Assembly: GCA_017518185.1 (NCBI GenBank)
Contig: JAFWWB010000026.1
Span: 1-54,806, forward strand
Length of the DNA stretch: 54,806 nt
Direction of reading: 5' to 3'
Source of the DNA: Lachnospiraceae bacterium
GTDB taxonomy: Bacteria > Bacillota > Clostridia > Lachnospirales > Lachnospiraceae
Below, one piece after another: positions 14,730-22,976 of the stretch (positions are counted from its first letter, which is position 1; each line of letters starts with the position of its first letter). A model generated the notes under the pieces. It was given only the letters and a program-made list of their open reading frames with translations. It did not search any database and was not told the origin of the DNA. The translations under genes and the position numbers were made by a program.

Positions 14730-16002
14730 CCTTCACCTCCCCGAAACGTTTTTCCGCAATGATAAGGTATGCCCCGAAAAGCACCAGCAGCACGACCGAG
14801 GTAAACTGCAGTGAGAAGGGGCTTGTCTCTGCTCCCACCCTTCCCGCATAAAGGAAGCAGGATACCAGATGGAGCGCCGCCGCACAGGGTATGGTAAGCG
14901 GGTCGAGCACGGCAAGCACGAGTGCCAGCATCTCATATATGTAGCCATACCTGTCTATCATGCAGGGCAGGAAGAATACCGTGGCAAAGCTTGTGAGAAA
15001 AGCAGCATAGACAGCATTCTTCCCCTTAAGCACCGCCGGATGCCTGTATAGCCACAGCACAAGGCAGGCCAGCACTGCCACCGTAAAGCACACCGCCACT
15101 ATACGGAATTTATAATAATCCATGAATCCGTCCTCTCCTGCGGGCGTTCCGGGAAGAAAAGCCCAGAAGGAAGGATACTCCATATACAGCTGACCGCCTC
15201 CGAATATCTGGTTTAAATATACTCCTATAACTCCTCCTCCGGAAGGCTTGTGTGTTACGCCGTAACTCAGTTTCTCCGCCGCCTCCGCCTTTAAAGGTGA
15301 AAAGATACCTATGACGGTCCTGGGAAGAGCGCTTGCAAAGAGCATCCCGGGAACAATGAAGAAATGCAGCAGCGAAAACTTCTTCTCATGTACATAATAA
15401 AACAGGAAAAAAGGCATGATGAACACGGTCTGAAGCTTGAATGCAAAGGCTATGCCAAGCATGATGAAGGCCCGAATGAACTTCTCCCTGAAGAGAAAGA
15501 CCAGTGACAGAAGGATAAAGCTGACATACACGGAATCGCTCTGTCCCCATACGGACGAGTTAAAGATCACGGGCATGGAAAAAAGTGAAAGGGCATAGGT
15601 CATGAGCCCGGCTCTTAAGCCCTCTTCCTTTCTGCTCTTATCCTTTCCTGTTCTGATATCCGAAACGAACACCGCGGCGGATCCCGCCAGAAGAAAGTCA
15701 AAGACCATCCATAGCGCCTTGAACTTACGGACCGTGTCTCCGGGTATATAGATGAGCACTGCAGTAAGAAGCTGAAAAAGGGCATTATAGCCCTTTATCT
15801 TTTTCCCTGCGATATGAAGCCCGGGTATGCCACCGCACTCCGCAATGCGGCCATGCCATCTCACATACACCGACATATCCGAGCTGACGATATCCCAAAG
15901 GCAAACGCGCACGATGACCGCGCATATGCTCACAAGGATGATGAACAGCACATAGCGCCGTTCGTATAATGCTTTTCTCAGACCGCGCTCGAACCCGGTC
16001 AT
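14716..16002 (-). CDS. Polytopic GT-C-type glycosyltransferase candidate
   Basis: A 428-residue membrane protein with about ten to eleven helices. An extracytoplasmic loop after helix 1 has SSDMSVYVRWHGRI, where acidic residues sit as in GT-C enzymes that use lipid-linked sugars. SSVWGQSDSVYVSFILLS is the motif found in DUF2029/GT87-like mannosyltransferases and their relatives. No substrate can be named; the products might be cell-surface glycans. It starts three bases after the stop of a small upstream gene and overlaps its shorter paralogue downstream, so the three are likely co-transcribed. The transferase assignment is inferred from fold-like features, not from an exact signature. Confidence 0.65.
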   Translation of the reverse strand: MTGFERGLRKALYERRYVLFIILVSICAVIVRVCLWDIVSSDMSVYVRWHGRIAECGGIPGLHIAGKKIKGYNALFQLLTAVLIYIPGDTVRKFKALWMVFDFLLAGSAAVFVSDIRTGKDKSRKEEGLRAGLMTYALSLFSMPVIFNSSVWGQSDSVYVSFILLSLVFLFREKFIRAFIMLGIAFAFKLQTVFIMPFFLFYYVHEKKFSLLHFFIVPGMLFASALPRTVIGIFSPLKAEAAEKLSYGVTHKPSGGGVIGVYLNQIFGGGQLYMEYPSFWAFLPGTPAGEDGFMDYYKFRIVAVCFTVAVLACLVLWLYRHPAVLKGKNAVYAAFLTSFATVFFLPCMIDRYGYIYEMLALVLAVLDPLTIPCAAALHLVSCFLYAGRVGAETSPFSLQFTSVVLLVLFGAYLIIAEKRFGEVKDACL

Positions 16003-16005
16003 CCG

Positions 16006-16299
16006 TTAAACTGCTTCGCCTGCGCCGGCTCCGCCTCTGGCGGCCTTCCTGCGCTCCACATATTCACGAAGCTCCTTTTTGTGTACGCCTACAGTGGAAA
16101 GCTCCCACTCCATACGCTTTATGACGTCCCTGTTATTATCGGCGAGAGCGGCCTCATATGCCTGGATTATCTCCTCCTTGACATTCTCCACCATATTGCT
16201 GTGTACGGGCTTAAGGGGATTCTCATCCCTCTGCCTGAGCACCCTGCTCTCTTCTATTTCCTTCTGGAGCTCAAGCTCCTTCTCCCTGTCTTCTTTCAT
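16006..16299 (-). CDS. Small charged helical protein, unknown function
   Basis: A 97-residue protein rich in Glu, Lys and Arg (MKEDREKELELQKEIEES at the start, KELREYVERRKAARGG near the end), predicted helical with no membrane segment. I do not recognise a family. It lies six bases after the thrS stop and three bases before the GT-C-like gene, so it is probably translated from the thrS transcript. The ribosome site is weak (GAGGCCGGG). Confidence 0.65.
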   Translation of the reverse strand: MKEDREKELELQKEIEESRVLRQRDENPLKPVHSNMVENVKEEIIQAYEAALADNNRDVIKRMEWELSTVGVHKKELREYVERRKAARGGAGAGEAV

Positions 16300-16307
16300 T
16301 CCCGGCC

Positions 16308-18332
16308 TCAGCGCATGCGCTTTCCTTCAGCTTCATCCTCAGCCTTCTCTTCACGGATGGCCTTGGTGCGTATCTCCTCACAGATGGCGCTGATGAACTC
16401 ATCAAGGGGCTTAGCTCCCTCGTCGCCTTCGAAACGGCTGCGGACGGAAACAGTCTTATCCTCCTGCTCCTTCTCGCCGACGATGAGCATATAGGGAACC
16501 CTGGCCTTTCTGGCCTCACGGATCTTGTAACCGATCTTCTCCGAACGCAGGTCGCAGCTTGCCCATATGCGGTTCTTCTTAAGCTCCTTTTCCACGCTCA
16601 GTGCATAGTCCTCATACTTTTCAGAGATAGGAAGAACTCTCACCTGCTCAGGGCAGAGCCAGGTGGGGAATTTGCCCATGTACTTCTCGATGAGCCATGC
16701 AAAGGTACGCTCATAGCAGCCGGCAGAGGTCCTGTGTATGATGAGGGGCCTCTTCTTCTCGCCGTTCTGGTCAATGTAATACATGTCAAAACGCTCTGCG
16801 TTCATGGGATCCCACTGCACAGTCATAACAGTGTCTTCCTTACCGTAGACGTTCTTGGTATTAATATCCACCTTGGGACCGTAGAAAGCAGCCTCGCCCA
16901 CTGCCTCGTAGAAGGGCACATCCAGCTCCACCAGGATATCCCTGAGATGCTGTTCCGTTTCCTCCCAGGTCTTGGGATCGCCTATGTACTTCTCCTTATT
17001 CTCAGGATCCCACTTGGAAAGGCGGTAGGTCACGTCGTTCTGGAGTCCCAGGGTCTCGAGGCATTCCTTTATAAGGGCAAGAGCTCCCTTGAACTCTGCC
17101 ACTGCCTGGTCGGGACGCACGATAAGGTGGGCCTCCGTTATGGTGAACTGGCGGACACGGGTAAGGCCGTGCATCTCGCCGGAATCCTCGTTCCTGAAGA
17201 GGGTTGAAGTCTCTGCCATACGGATGGGCAGATCCCTGTAACTCTTCTGTGATGCCTTGTATATAAAGAACTGGAAGGGGCAGGTCATGGGACGGAGTGC
17301 ATAGACATCGCTGTCCTTTATCTCCACCTCTTCGCCCTTCCTGATCTCATCCACTACCTTCTCCTCATCCCCCAGGATGAACATGCCGTCCTTGTAGTGG
17401 TCCCAGTGTCCGGAGATCTTGTAGAGATCGCTCTTTGCCATAAGAGGGGTCTTGGTACGCACATAGCCCCACTCGTTATCTTCCTTATCTTCTATCCAGC
17501 GCTGAAGAGTCTCCAGCATACGGGTTCCCTTGGGCATGAACAGGGGCAGGCCCTGGCCGATGACATCCACCGTGGTGAACAGCTCCATCTCACGGCCGAT
17601 CTTGTTGTGGTCGCGCTTCTTAATGTCCTCAAGATAATCAAGGTAGGACTGAAGCTCGTCCTTTGTAGGGAATGCCGTACCGTAGATACGCTGCAGCATG
17701 GCCTTTTTCTCATCCCCGCGCCAGTATGCGCCTGAGGAAGACAGCAGCTTGAAAGCCTTTATATACTTTGTGCTCATGAGGTGGGGGCCCGCACAGAGAT
17801 CCACGAAGCCATCACCCTGGCTGTAGAAGGAAAGCTCCGCATCTTCGGGAAGATCGTTGATGAGCTCTACCTTATAGGGCTCGCCGATCTCCTCCATCTT
17901 TTTGATGGCCTCGGGGCGCTTGAGCGTGAAGCGCTCTATCTTCTCATCCGCCTTGATGATCTTCTTCATCTCCGCCTCAAGGGCATCCAGATCATCCCTG
18001 GTGAAGGGACGGAAGTCAAAATCGTAATAAAATCCGGTATCTATGGAAGGACCGATGGTGAGCTTCGCCTCAGGGAAGAGACGCTTTACCGCCTCGGCCA
18101 GGACATGGGCCGTGGTATGGCGGTATGCCGCAAGGCCTTCCTTATCCTTTGCGGTGAGTATGTTAAGAGAAGCATCCTTCTCCACAACGGTACGGAGATC
18201 GCACACCTCCCCGTCCAGCTCTGCCGCGCAGGCTGTTCTCGCAAGTCCCTCGGAAATGTCCGCCGCTATCTCGTATACGGACCTGGGACTGTCGTATTCC
18301 TTTATGCTGCCATCCTTAAGAGTTATCTTCAT
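16308..18332 (-). CDS. thrS: Threonyl-tRNA synthetase
   Basis: Charges tRNA-Thr and edits mis-charged serine. The 674 residues run through a TGS domain (MKITLKDGSIKEYDSPRSV), the editing domain (YRHTTAHVLAEAVKRLFPEAK, CAGPHLMSTKYI), the class II core (MRPMTCPFQFFIYK with the zinc Cys, GLTRVRQFTITEAH, HRTSAGCYERTFAWLIEKY) and the anticodon domain (PEQVRVLPISEKYEDYA). AGGAGG sits five bases before the ATG at 18332; reading further upstream runs only into hairpin repeats. No T-box signature (AGGGTGGNACCGCG) is seen in the 200 bases upstream, although thrS is often T-box controlled in this phylum. The only clear promoter upstream is that of the tRNA-Gly. Confidence 0.96.
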   Translation of the reverse strand: MKITLKDGSIKEYDSPRSVYEIAADISEGLARTACAAELDGEVCDLRTVVEKDASLNILTAKDKEGLAAYRHTTAHVLAEAVKRLFPEAKLTIGPSIDTGFYYDFDFRPFTRDDLDALEAEMKKIIKADEKIERFTLKRPEAIKKMEEIGEPYKVELINDLPEDAELSFYSQGDGFVDLCAGPHLMSTKYIKAFKLLSSSGAYWRGDEKKAMLQRIYGTAFPTKDELQSYLDYLEDIKKRDHNKIGREMELFTTVDVIGQGLPLFMPKGTRMLETLQRWIEDKEDNEWGYVRTKTPLMAKSDLYKISGHWDHYKDGMFILGDEEKVVDEIRKGEEVEIKDSDVYALRPMTCPFQFFIYKASQKSYRDLPIRMAETSTLFRNEDSGEMHGLTRVRQFTITEAHLIVRPDQAVAEFKGALALIKECLETLGLQNDVTYRLSKWDPENKEKYIGDPKTWEETEQHLRDILVELDVPFYEAVGEAAFYGPKVDINTKNVYGKEDTVMTVQWDPMNAERFDMYYIDQNGEKKRPLIIHRTSAGCYERTFAWLIEKYMGKFPTWLCPEQVRVLPISEKYEDYALSVEKELKKNRIWASCDLRSEKIGYKIREARKARVPYMLIVGEKEQEDKTVSVRSRFEGDEGAKPLDEFISAICEEIRTKAIREEKAEDEAEGKRMR

Positions 18333-18360
18333 GATCGCCTCCTGAAAAAAAAGCCTAACC

Positions 18361-18387
18361 CGGAAATGCGGCTTCGCCGTATTTCCG
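18361..18387. repeat. Hairpin repeat copy A (12-base arms)
   Basis: CGGAAATGCGGC - TTC - GCCGTATTTCCG, 12-base arms with one G-T pair. It is a near copy of the palindrome at 18403-18429. On the minus strand it is followed after eight bases by eight T, just before the thrS ribosome site. Confidence 0.9.
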
Positions 18388-18402
18388 CATGTCTGCTTAA
18401 CT

Positions 18403-18429
18403 CGGAAATACGGCTTTGCCGTATTTCCG
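18403..18429. repeat. Hairpin repeat copy B (12-base arms)
   Basis: CGGAAATACGGC - TTT - GCCGTATTTCCG, a perfect 12-base stem with a three-base loop. It directly abuts the next palindrome at 18430. Confidence 0.92.
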
Positions 18430-18468
18430 ACGCATCCGTGGATTTCCGCGGGAAATCCACGGATGCGT
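18430..18468. repeat. Perfect 18-base-arm hairpin
   Basis: ACGCATCCGTGGATTTCC - GCG - GGAAATCCACGGATGCGT, no mismatch. The inner GATTTCC/GGAAATC echoes the arms of the two 27-base copies. Confidence 0.92.
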
Positions 18469-18470
18469 GC

Positions 18471-18533
18471 GACCGTCAAATGCAAATGTCCCGGTTCGTG
18501 CAAGCACGACCGGGACACTTGCGCTTGACGGTC
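18471..18533. repeat. Long imperfect hairpin next to tRNA-Gly
   Basis: A 63-base inverted repeat: outer arms GACCGTCAA/TTGACGGTC, middle arms TGTCCCGGT/ACCGGGACA, tip CGTG-CAAG-CACG. It begins six bases after the tRNA 3' end on the minus strand. No T run follows, so it is not a standard terminator. Confidence 0.88.
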
Positions 18534-18539
18534 TGTTAA

Positions 18540-18609
18540 GCAGGATACGGGAGTCGGACCCGCCTCTCAAGCTTGGGAAGCTTGCATACTACCGATGTAC
18601 TAATCCTGC
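18540..18609 (-). tRNA. tRNA-Gly, anticodon CCC
   Basis: The minus strand folds into a 70-base cloverleaf. The acceptor arms are GCAGGAT and ATCCTGC, the D arm is GTAC/GTAT with GG in the loop, and the anticodon stem CAAGC/GCTTG encloses TTCCCAA. The T arm GCGGG/CCCGT has loop TCCGACT. The loop has C where U is usual at position 55, and the discriminator base is T. CCA is not encoded. It has its own strong promoter and lies upstream of thrS on the same strand, separated only by the hairpin cluster. Confidence 0.88.
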
Positions 18610-18622
18610 GCTCTGAAAGCCC

Positions 18623-18651
18623 ATTTTACAGGACTTTAGATACCGTGTCAA
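18623..18651 (-). promoter_or_regulatory. Promoter of tRNA-Gly (and probably thrS)
   Basis: Minus strand TTGACA (18646-18651), 17 bases, TAAAAT (18623-18628); RNA would start about six bases before the mature tRNA 5' end. The 18652-18760 stretch beyond it holds a small GTTCAT/ATGAAC stem-loop and nothing else I can identify. Confidence 0.8.
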
Positions 18652-18760
18652 GTGCTTCCGTTCATTTTTATGAACCTCACGGTCCCGGTAAAATCCAACT
18701 CCGGAAAAGCCGAAAAAAGGTATATCTCCATAGCACTTTTTACCTCACAGTCAGAAAACT

Positions 18761-20143
18761 CTATTCGCGTCCGCATGTCTTCTCAAGCAGACAGCAGGTT
18801 TCCATCCCCGCCGCCATGGGGAACATATCCGTTATCCCCCACCGGCTTATGCGGTAGCCTGCGGCATATACAGCTTCCATATCCCTTGCCAGGCTTGAGG
18901 CCTTGCAGGAGATATAGAGTATCTTATCCACTCCGTAATCCAGTATCTTTTTAAGCGCCTTCGGATGCACTCCGTCCCTTGGCGGATCCAGCACTATGAC
19001 CTCCGGCTTCTCCTCTATCTCATCCAGTACCTTCAGCACATCCCCGCAGATAAAGCTGCAGTTATCGATACCATTCAGCCCGGCATTGACCCTCGCAGCC
19101 TCCACTGCCTCTTCCACGATCTCAACGCCTATGACTTTTCCCGCTGCGGGACTTAAGACCTGGGATATGGTCCCCGTGCCGCAGTAAAGATCGTATACCG
19201 TGCCGCCTTTCAGGGCGCCCGCCAGGAAATCCCTTGCCATGGTATACAGCCTCTCTGCTCCTAAGCTGTTGGTCTGGAAGAAAGAAAAAGTGGAGATATC
19301 AAAGCCAAGGCCCAGTATCTTCTCCCTGAGTCTGCCTTCCCCGTGCAGAACTGTCAGTTCATCACATTTCACTGCATCAGCCGGACTGTCATTGATTATA
19401 TGGAGTATCCCTGCAAAGCTGCCCCTTAAAGGCAGCTTAAGAAGCTCACCGGCCCATTCCGATACAAGGGCACTACCCCTGAACTCTGAGGAGGTGACCA
19501 GCGCAGCCAGGATACTTCCGTCGGCTGCGGTCCTCCTCAGGAGCAGATGCCTCAGTATTCCGGTATGCCTCAGCCTGTGATAATGCGCCACCTTCTTTTC
19601 CGCAAAGAACTCCCGGCTCCTATCTATGATCAGTCCGAAATCCGCCGGTGCTATCCTGCACTGCGGTACATTTACTATATCATAAAAGCTGCCCTTCTTA
19701 TGAAGTCCCAGCGCCAGCGGGCCATCCATGTATTCGTCGCCGAAGGTATACTCCATCTTATTCCGGTAGCCTTCCTTCAGTGGGCTTTCCTGCATGCCTT
19801 CATATACGGCGTCCTTTATATACTCCGAAAGAAGCCGCTTTACCTGCTCCTCCTTGATCCTCAGGGTCTCTTCATACGGATAGCCCTGGAACAGACAGCC
19901 CCCGCAGCTGCCGGAATGGGGGCAGCGTGATACGCCCCAACAGCACTCCGCTTCCTCCAGCACTTCGAGAAGACGGCCTTCGGTCTTTCCTCCACGTCTC
20001 CGGCTCACCGAAAACAGGATCCTCTGTCCCGGCAGGGCATTCTTTACCGCAGCATACTCATCCGTACCCTCGATCCGGACTACCCCCTTATTTGGAAAAT
20101 CCGTCCGCTCTGTATATCCGTTGTATCTCTCACCTTTTTTCAT
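18761..20143 (-). CDS. rlmCD: 23S rRNA (uracil-C5) methyltransferase, RlmCD/RumA family
   Basis: A SAM-dependent m5U methyltransferase of the TrmA/RumA group acting on 23S rRNA. An N-terminal TRAM-like region leads to a four-Cys iron-sulfur motif (EAECC and CPHSGSCGGC). The central domain contains YRNKMEYTF. The methyltransferase core has FFQTNSLGAERLY, DLYCGTGTISQVL, GVEIVEEAVEAAR, the DPPRDGVHPKAL motif and the nucleophile Cys in YISCKASSLARD. I use the ATG at 20143 (460 residues); a GTG six codons upstream is possible. No ribosome site is obvious for either. A terminator ends only 23 bases upstream, so where its promoter lies is unclear. Which uridines are methylated cannot be told. Confidence 0.9.
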   Translation of the reverse strand: MKKGERYNGYTERTDFPNKGVVRIEGTDEYAAVKNALPGQRILFSVSRRRGGKTEGRLLEVLEEAECCWGVSRCPHSGSCGGCLFQGYPYEETLRIKEEQVKRLLSEYIKDAVYEGMQESPLKEGYRNKMEYTFGDEYMDGPLALGLHKKGSFYDIVNVPQCRIAPADFGLIIDRSREFFAEKKVAHYHRLRHTGILRHLLLRRTAADGSILAALVTSSEFRGSALVSEWAGELLKLPLRGSFAGILHIINDSPADAVKCDELTVLHGEGRLREKILGLGFDISTFSFFQTNSLGAERLYTMARDFLAGALKGGTVYDLYCGTGTISQVLSPAAGKVIGVEIVEEAVEAARVNAGLNGIDNCSFICGDVLKVLDEIEEKPEVIVLDPPRDGVHPKALKKILDYGVDKILYISCKASSLARDMEAVYAAGYRISRWGITDMFPMAAGMETCCLLEKTCGRE

Positions 20144-20165
20144 ATGCAGTCTGTCACACAACCAG

Positions 20166-20202
20166 AAAAACCCTCCCCGGGAATAATAATCCCCAAAGAG
20201 GG
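20166..20202 (-). terminator. Terminator after the Asp-rich membrane protein
   Basis: Minus strand CCCTC...GAGGG with an inner GGGGA/TCCC pairing and a run of five T. It lies between the 94-residue protein and rlmCD. Confidence 0.7.
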
Positions 20203-20240
20203 CAATCCTTTCTTTTCATTTACTGACCCGTATTAAATGA

Positions 20241-20525
20241 TCACTCGTCCTTCTTGGACTCATCTACAACGAAATCGTCATCATCGAAGAAGTCGTCGTC
20301 AAAATCATCATCAAAATCGTCATCGAAATCATCCAGATAATCAGGGGTAAGGAACTTATATACAGCATATGCTGCCACAGCCGCGATGCAGACCACGCCC
20401 AGAATGATGAGCACCGTCTTCCATACGGGCTTCTTCTCCTTAACCTCGACCACGGTATCCTGCTTCTTGCTCAGCAGATCACCCAGCTTAACAGCTGCCA
20501 GAACATCTTCTACCTTGCTTGCCAT
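20241..20525 (-). CDS. Single-pass membrane protein with poly-Asp tail
   Basis: A 94-residue protein of unknown function. A short cytoplasmic part (MASKVEDVLAAVKLGDLL) precedes one membrane helix (VWKTVLIILGVVCIAAVAAYAVYKFL). The tail is built from three DFDD repeats and further Asp/Phe runs, very acidic. The tail DNA is a short tandem GATGATTTC-type repeat, which could vary in length by slippage. GAGGAGG five bases before the ATG fixes the start. Its leader contains a 14-base perfect palindrome and it has its own promoter and terminator, so it is a single-gene unit. Confidence 0.75.
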   Translation of the reverse strand: MASKVEDVLAAVKLGDLLSKKQDTVVEVKEKKPVWKTVLIILGVVCIAAVAAYAVYKFLTPDYLDDFDDDFDDDFDDDFFDDDDFVVDESKKDE

Positions 20526-20551
20526 AACGTCCTCCTCATTGCTTATATTTT

Positions 20552-20565
20552 CCCGCATATGCGGG
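20552..20565. repeat. Perfect 14-base palindrome in the leader
   Basis: CCCGCATATGCGGG lies in the predicted 5' untranslated region of the Asp-tail gene, about 27 bases before its ATG. It could be an operator or an RNA hairpin near the 5' end. Confidence 0.7.
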
Positions 20566-20585
20566 TACCATGCACGTCTTTAGGC

Positions 20586-20614
20586 ATGATAACACATTTA
20601 AAAGGATTTTTCCA
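20586..20614 (-). promoter_or_regulatory. Promoter of the Asp-tail membrane protein gene
   Basis: Minus strand TGGAAA (20609-20614), 17 bases, TATCAT (20586-20591). The -35 match is partial. Confidence 0.5.
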
Positions 20615-20665
20615 TAGTTTTTTTATATAAATTATGTAAATTCCGTCCGCTGCTGTCACAAACTG

Positions 20666-22975
20666 CTACACCCGTTCCAGCTTTGCGAAATCCGCATACA
20701 TTATCTTGCGGCCGACACCGTCGAAATCCACCGTCACCTGATAATCCCTGGTACCTTCCTCCAGCGCCTCCACAGTGCCGACTCCGAACTTGATGTGCTT
20801 TACCCTGTCACCCACTTCGTAATCCGGCTTTTTCTTCTCCCTGTCCATGTACTTTGTAAGCTTGACCTCTGCACGGGGCTGAGCCGGTATCTTCTTTCTC
20901 TGGGGAATGAAACCTCCTGAAGGCAGGCTTGCTGTCCCTCCGTTCCCGTAAGGCATCTCCTTGAAGAAACTGCGCGAGGACCCTCCGCTTCCGGAACCTC
21001 CGCTGAAGCTGCCGAAGCTGTCCCTTAAGCTGCTCCGCCTGACCGGCGCTGTCCCCGACAGCAGCTCCTCGGGTATCTCGTCCACAAAACGGCTCACGGC
21101 ATTATACTGGGTCTCTCCCCTTATCATCCTGGACTTTGCCGCCGTTATGGTGAGTATGTCCTTCGCCCTGGTTATGGCCACATATACAAGACGCCTCTCC
21201 TCCTCCATATCGTCACGGTTATCGCTGTTTATGGTCATGTATCCGGGGAAGATCCCGTCTTCCATCCCACAGAGCCATACTCTTGGGAATTCCAGGCCCT
21301 TGGCGGAATGCACCGTCATCAGCAGTACCCGCGATGTCTCCTGATCCGCATTGTCAAGATCCGACACCAGGGCCACATCCTCCAGGAATTCCGAGAGTGT
21401 CGCCCCGGGTCTTTCCTCTTCGAATGAAGCCATACGGTTCAGGAGTTCATCGATGTTTTCCAGTCTGTCCTCGGCGTCATCCTCATCCGCATCCCTTATC
21501 TCATCCGTATAGCCCGTCTCCCTCAGAAGGTTCTTTGCCGTTTCATAGATGCCGTAATCATTCAATCCTTCCCTGTAGGAGACTATCATGGAAGCAAAGG
21601 CCTTCAGCTTAGCAGCCGGCTTTCCGAGTCCCGGTATCTCCCCTGCCCTTTCAAGGGCGTCAAAGAAGCTCATGTTCATTCCGTCGGCGTAGTCCTGGAC
21701 CTTCTGCACCGTAGTTGCGCCTATCCCCCTCTTGGGCACGTTGATGATACGCCTTACCGCAAGATCGTCCCTGGCGTTATCTATGGTCTTCAGATATGCC
21801 AGCACGTCCTTTATCTCCCTGCGGGCATAGAAATTGATGCCTCCCACGATATAATAGGGGACATTCTCCCGGACAAAGGCCTCTTCAAATTCACGGGACT
21901 GGGCATTGGTGCGGTAGAGTATGGCGCAGTCCCTGTAATCCGCTTCATGTCTCCTGTAAAGGGAGGCTATCTCGGACACCACCTCCGCTGCCTCTTCCCT
22001 TCCGCTGTCAAAGAGTTCGAAATGAACCGGTTCATCACTCTCCCTGTCGGTCCAGAGGGCCTTGGCCTTCCTGCCATGGTTATGTGCTATCACCGCATTT
22101 GCCGCATCCAGTATGTTCTTCGTGCTGCGGTAATTCTGCTCAAGCTTTATGACCCTTGCCCCGGGGAACTCCTTTTCAAAGTTCAGTATGTTCATTATAT
22201 TTGCGCCGCGGAACTTGTATATAGACTGGTCATCATCACCCACCACACAGATATTGTTGTATTTGGAGGCCAGCAGCCTCACCAGCTCGAACTGGGCGTT
22301 GTTGGTATCCTGGTACTCATCCACGCAGATATACTTAAACCTGTCCTGGTACTTTTTCAGCACCTCCGGATAAGTTGCAAAGAGATGCACCGTCATCCTG
22401 ATAAGGTCGTCAAAATCCAGGGCATTGTTCTTGAACAACGTCTCCTGATATTCCTTATAGGCATCAGCAAAACGCTTCTTCGAAAAATCACCTCTGTACT
22501 TCTCCTCATACTCCTTCGGTCCCAGCAGGTCGTTCTTTGCGTTGGATATCTCCCTCAGCACCGTAGCTTCCTTTATCTGCTTGGGATCGAACTGCAGCTT
22601 CTTGAACACCCCCTTCATCACCGACTTACTGTCGTCGGAATCGTAAATGGTAAAGCTGTTGTCATAGCCCATCTCATGGATATGCCGCCTGAGTATCCGC
22701 ACGCAGCTGGAATGGAAGGTCATGACCCACACGCCTTCGCTGCCCGCTCCCACTATGCGGTCCACACGTTCCCGCATCTCTCCCGCAGCCTTGTTGGTAA
22801 AGGTTATGGCCATGATGTTATAAGGATCCACCCCGGCCTCCTTTATGAGGTAGGCTATCCTGTGGGTTATGGCCTTGGTCTTGCCGGAGCCCGCCCCGGC
22901 GATTATGAGCAGCGGACCGTCCACATGGGTGGCCGCCTCATACTGTCTGTCGTTCAGTTCATCCAAAAGTCCCAT
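20666..22975 (-). CDS. pcrA: ATP-dependent DNA helicase PcrA (UvrD/Rep family)
   Basis: A superfamily 1A 3'-5' helicase for nucleotide excision repair, rolling-circle plasmid replication and removal of RecA or RNA polymerase from DNA. The 769 residues include the Q-motif LNDRQYEAA, Walker A GAGSGKT, motif II VDEYQDTNNAQ, motif III VVGDDDQSIYKFRGA, motif IV KLEQNYRST, motif V VLLMTVHSAKGLEFP and motif VI EEERRLVYVAITRAK. A Gly/Ser-rich linker (about 645-690) leads to the C-terminal Tudor-like domain (YEVGDRVKHIKFGVGTV) that contacts RNA polymerase. It starts one base after the upstream transporter gene stop with GGGAG upstream, so it is co-transcribed with it. Confidence 0.96.
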   Translation of the reverse strand: MGLLDELNDRQYEAATHVDGPLLIIAGAGSGKTKAITHRIAYLIKEAGVDPYNIMAITFTNKAAGEMRERVDRIVGAGSEGVWVMTFHSSCVRILRRHIHEMGYDNSFTIYDSDDSKSVMKGVFKKLQFDPKQIKEATVLREISNAKNDLLGPKEYEEKYRGDFSKKRFADAYKEYQETLFKNNALDFDDLIRMTVHLFATYPEVLKKYQDRFKYICVDEYQDTNNAQFELVRLLASKYNNICVVGDDDQSIYKFRGANIMNILNFEKEFPGARVIKLEQNYRSTKNILDAANAVIAHNHGRKAKALWTDRESDEPVHFELFDSGREEAAEVVSEIASLYRRHEADYRDCAILYRTNAQSREFEEAFVRENVPYYIVGGINFYARREIKDVLAYLKTIDNARDDLAVRRIINVPKRGIGATTVQKVQDYADGMNMSFFDALERAGEIPGLGKPAAKLKAFASMIVSYREGLNDYGIYETAKNLLRETGYTDEIRDADEDDAEDRLENIDELLNRMASFEEERPGATLSEFLEDVALVSDLDNADQETSRVLLMTVHSAKGLEFPRVWLCGMEDGIFPGYMTINSDNRDDMEEERRLVYVAITRAKDILTITAAKSRMIRGETQYNAVSRFVDEIPEELLSGTAPVRRSSLRDSFGSFSGGSGSGGSSRSFFKEMPYGNGGTASLPSGGFIPQRKKIPAQPRAEVKLTKYMDREKKKPDYEVGDRVKHIKFGVGTVEALEEGTRDYQVTVDFDGVGRKIMYADFAKLERV

Positions 22976-22976
22976 T

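Noticed and set aside
18345-18540. CRISPR array
   Set aside because: The repeats are palindromes of different lengths, adjacent or a few bases apart, with no regular spacers and no cas gene.
18345-18640. T-box riboswitch for thrS
   Set aside because: No T-box sequence or specifier loop; the cloverleaf next to it is a complete tRNA-Gly on the same strand.
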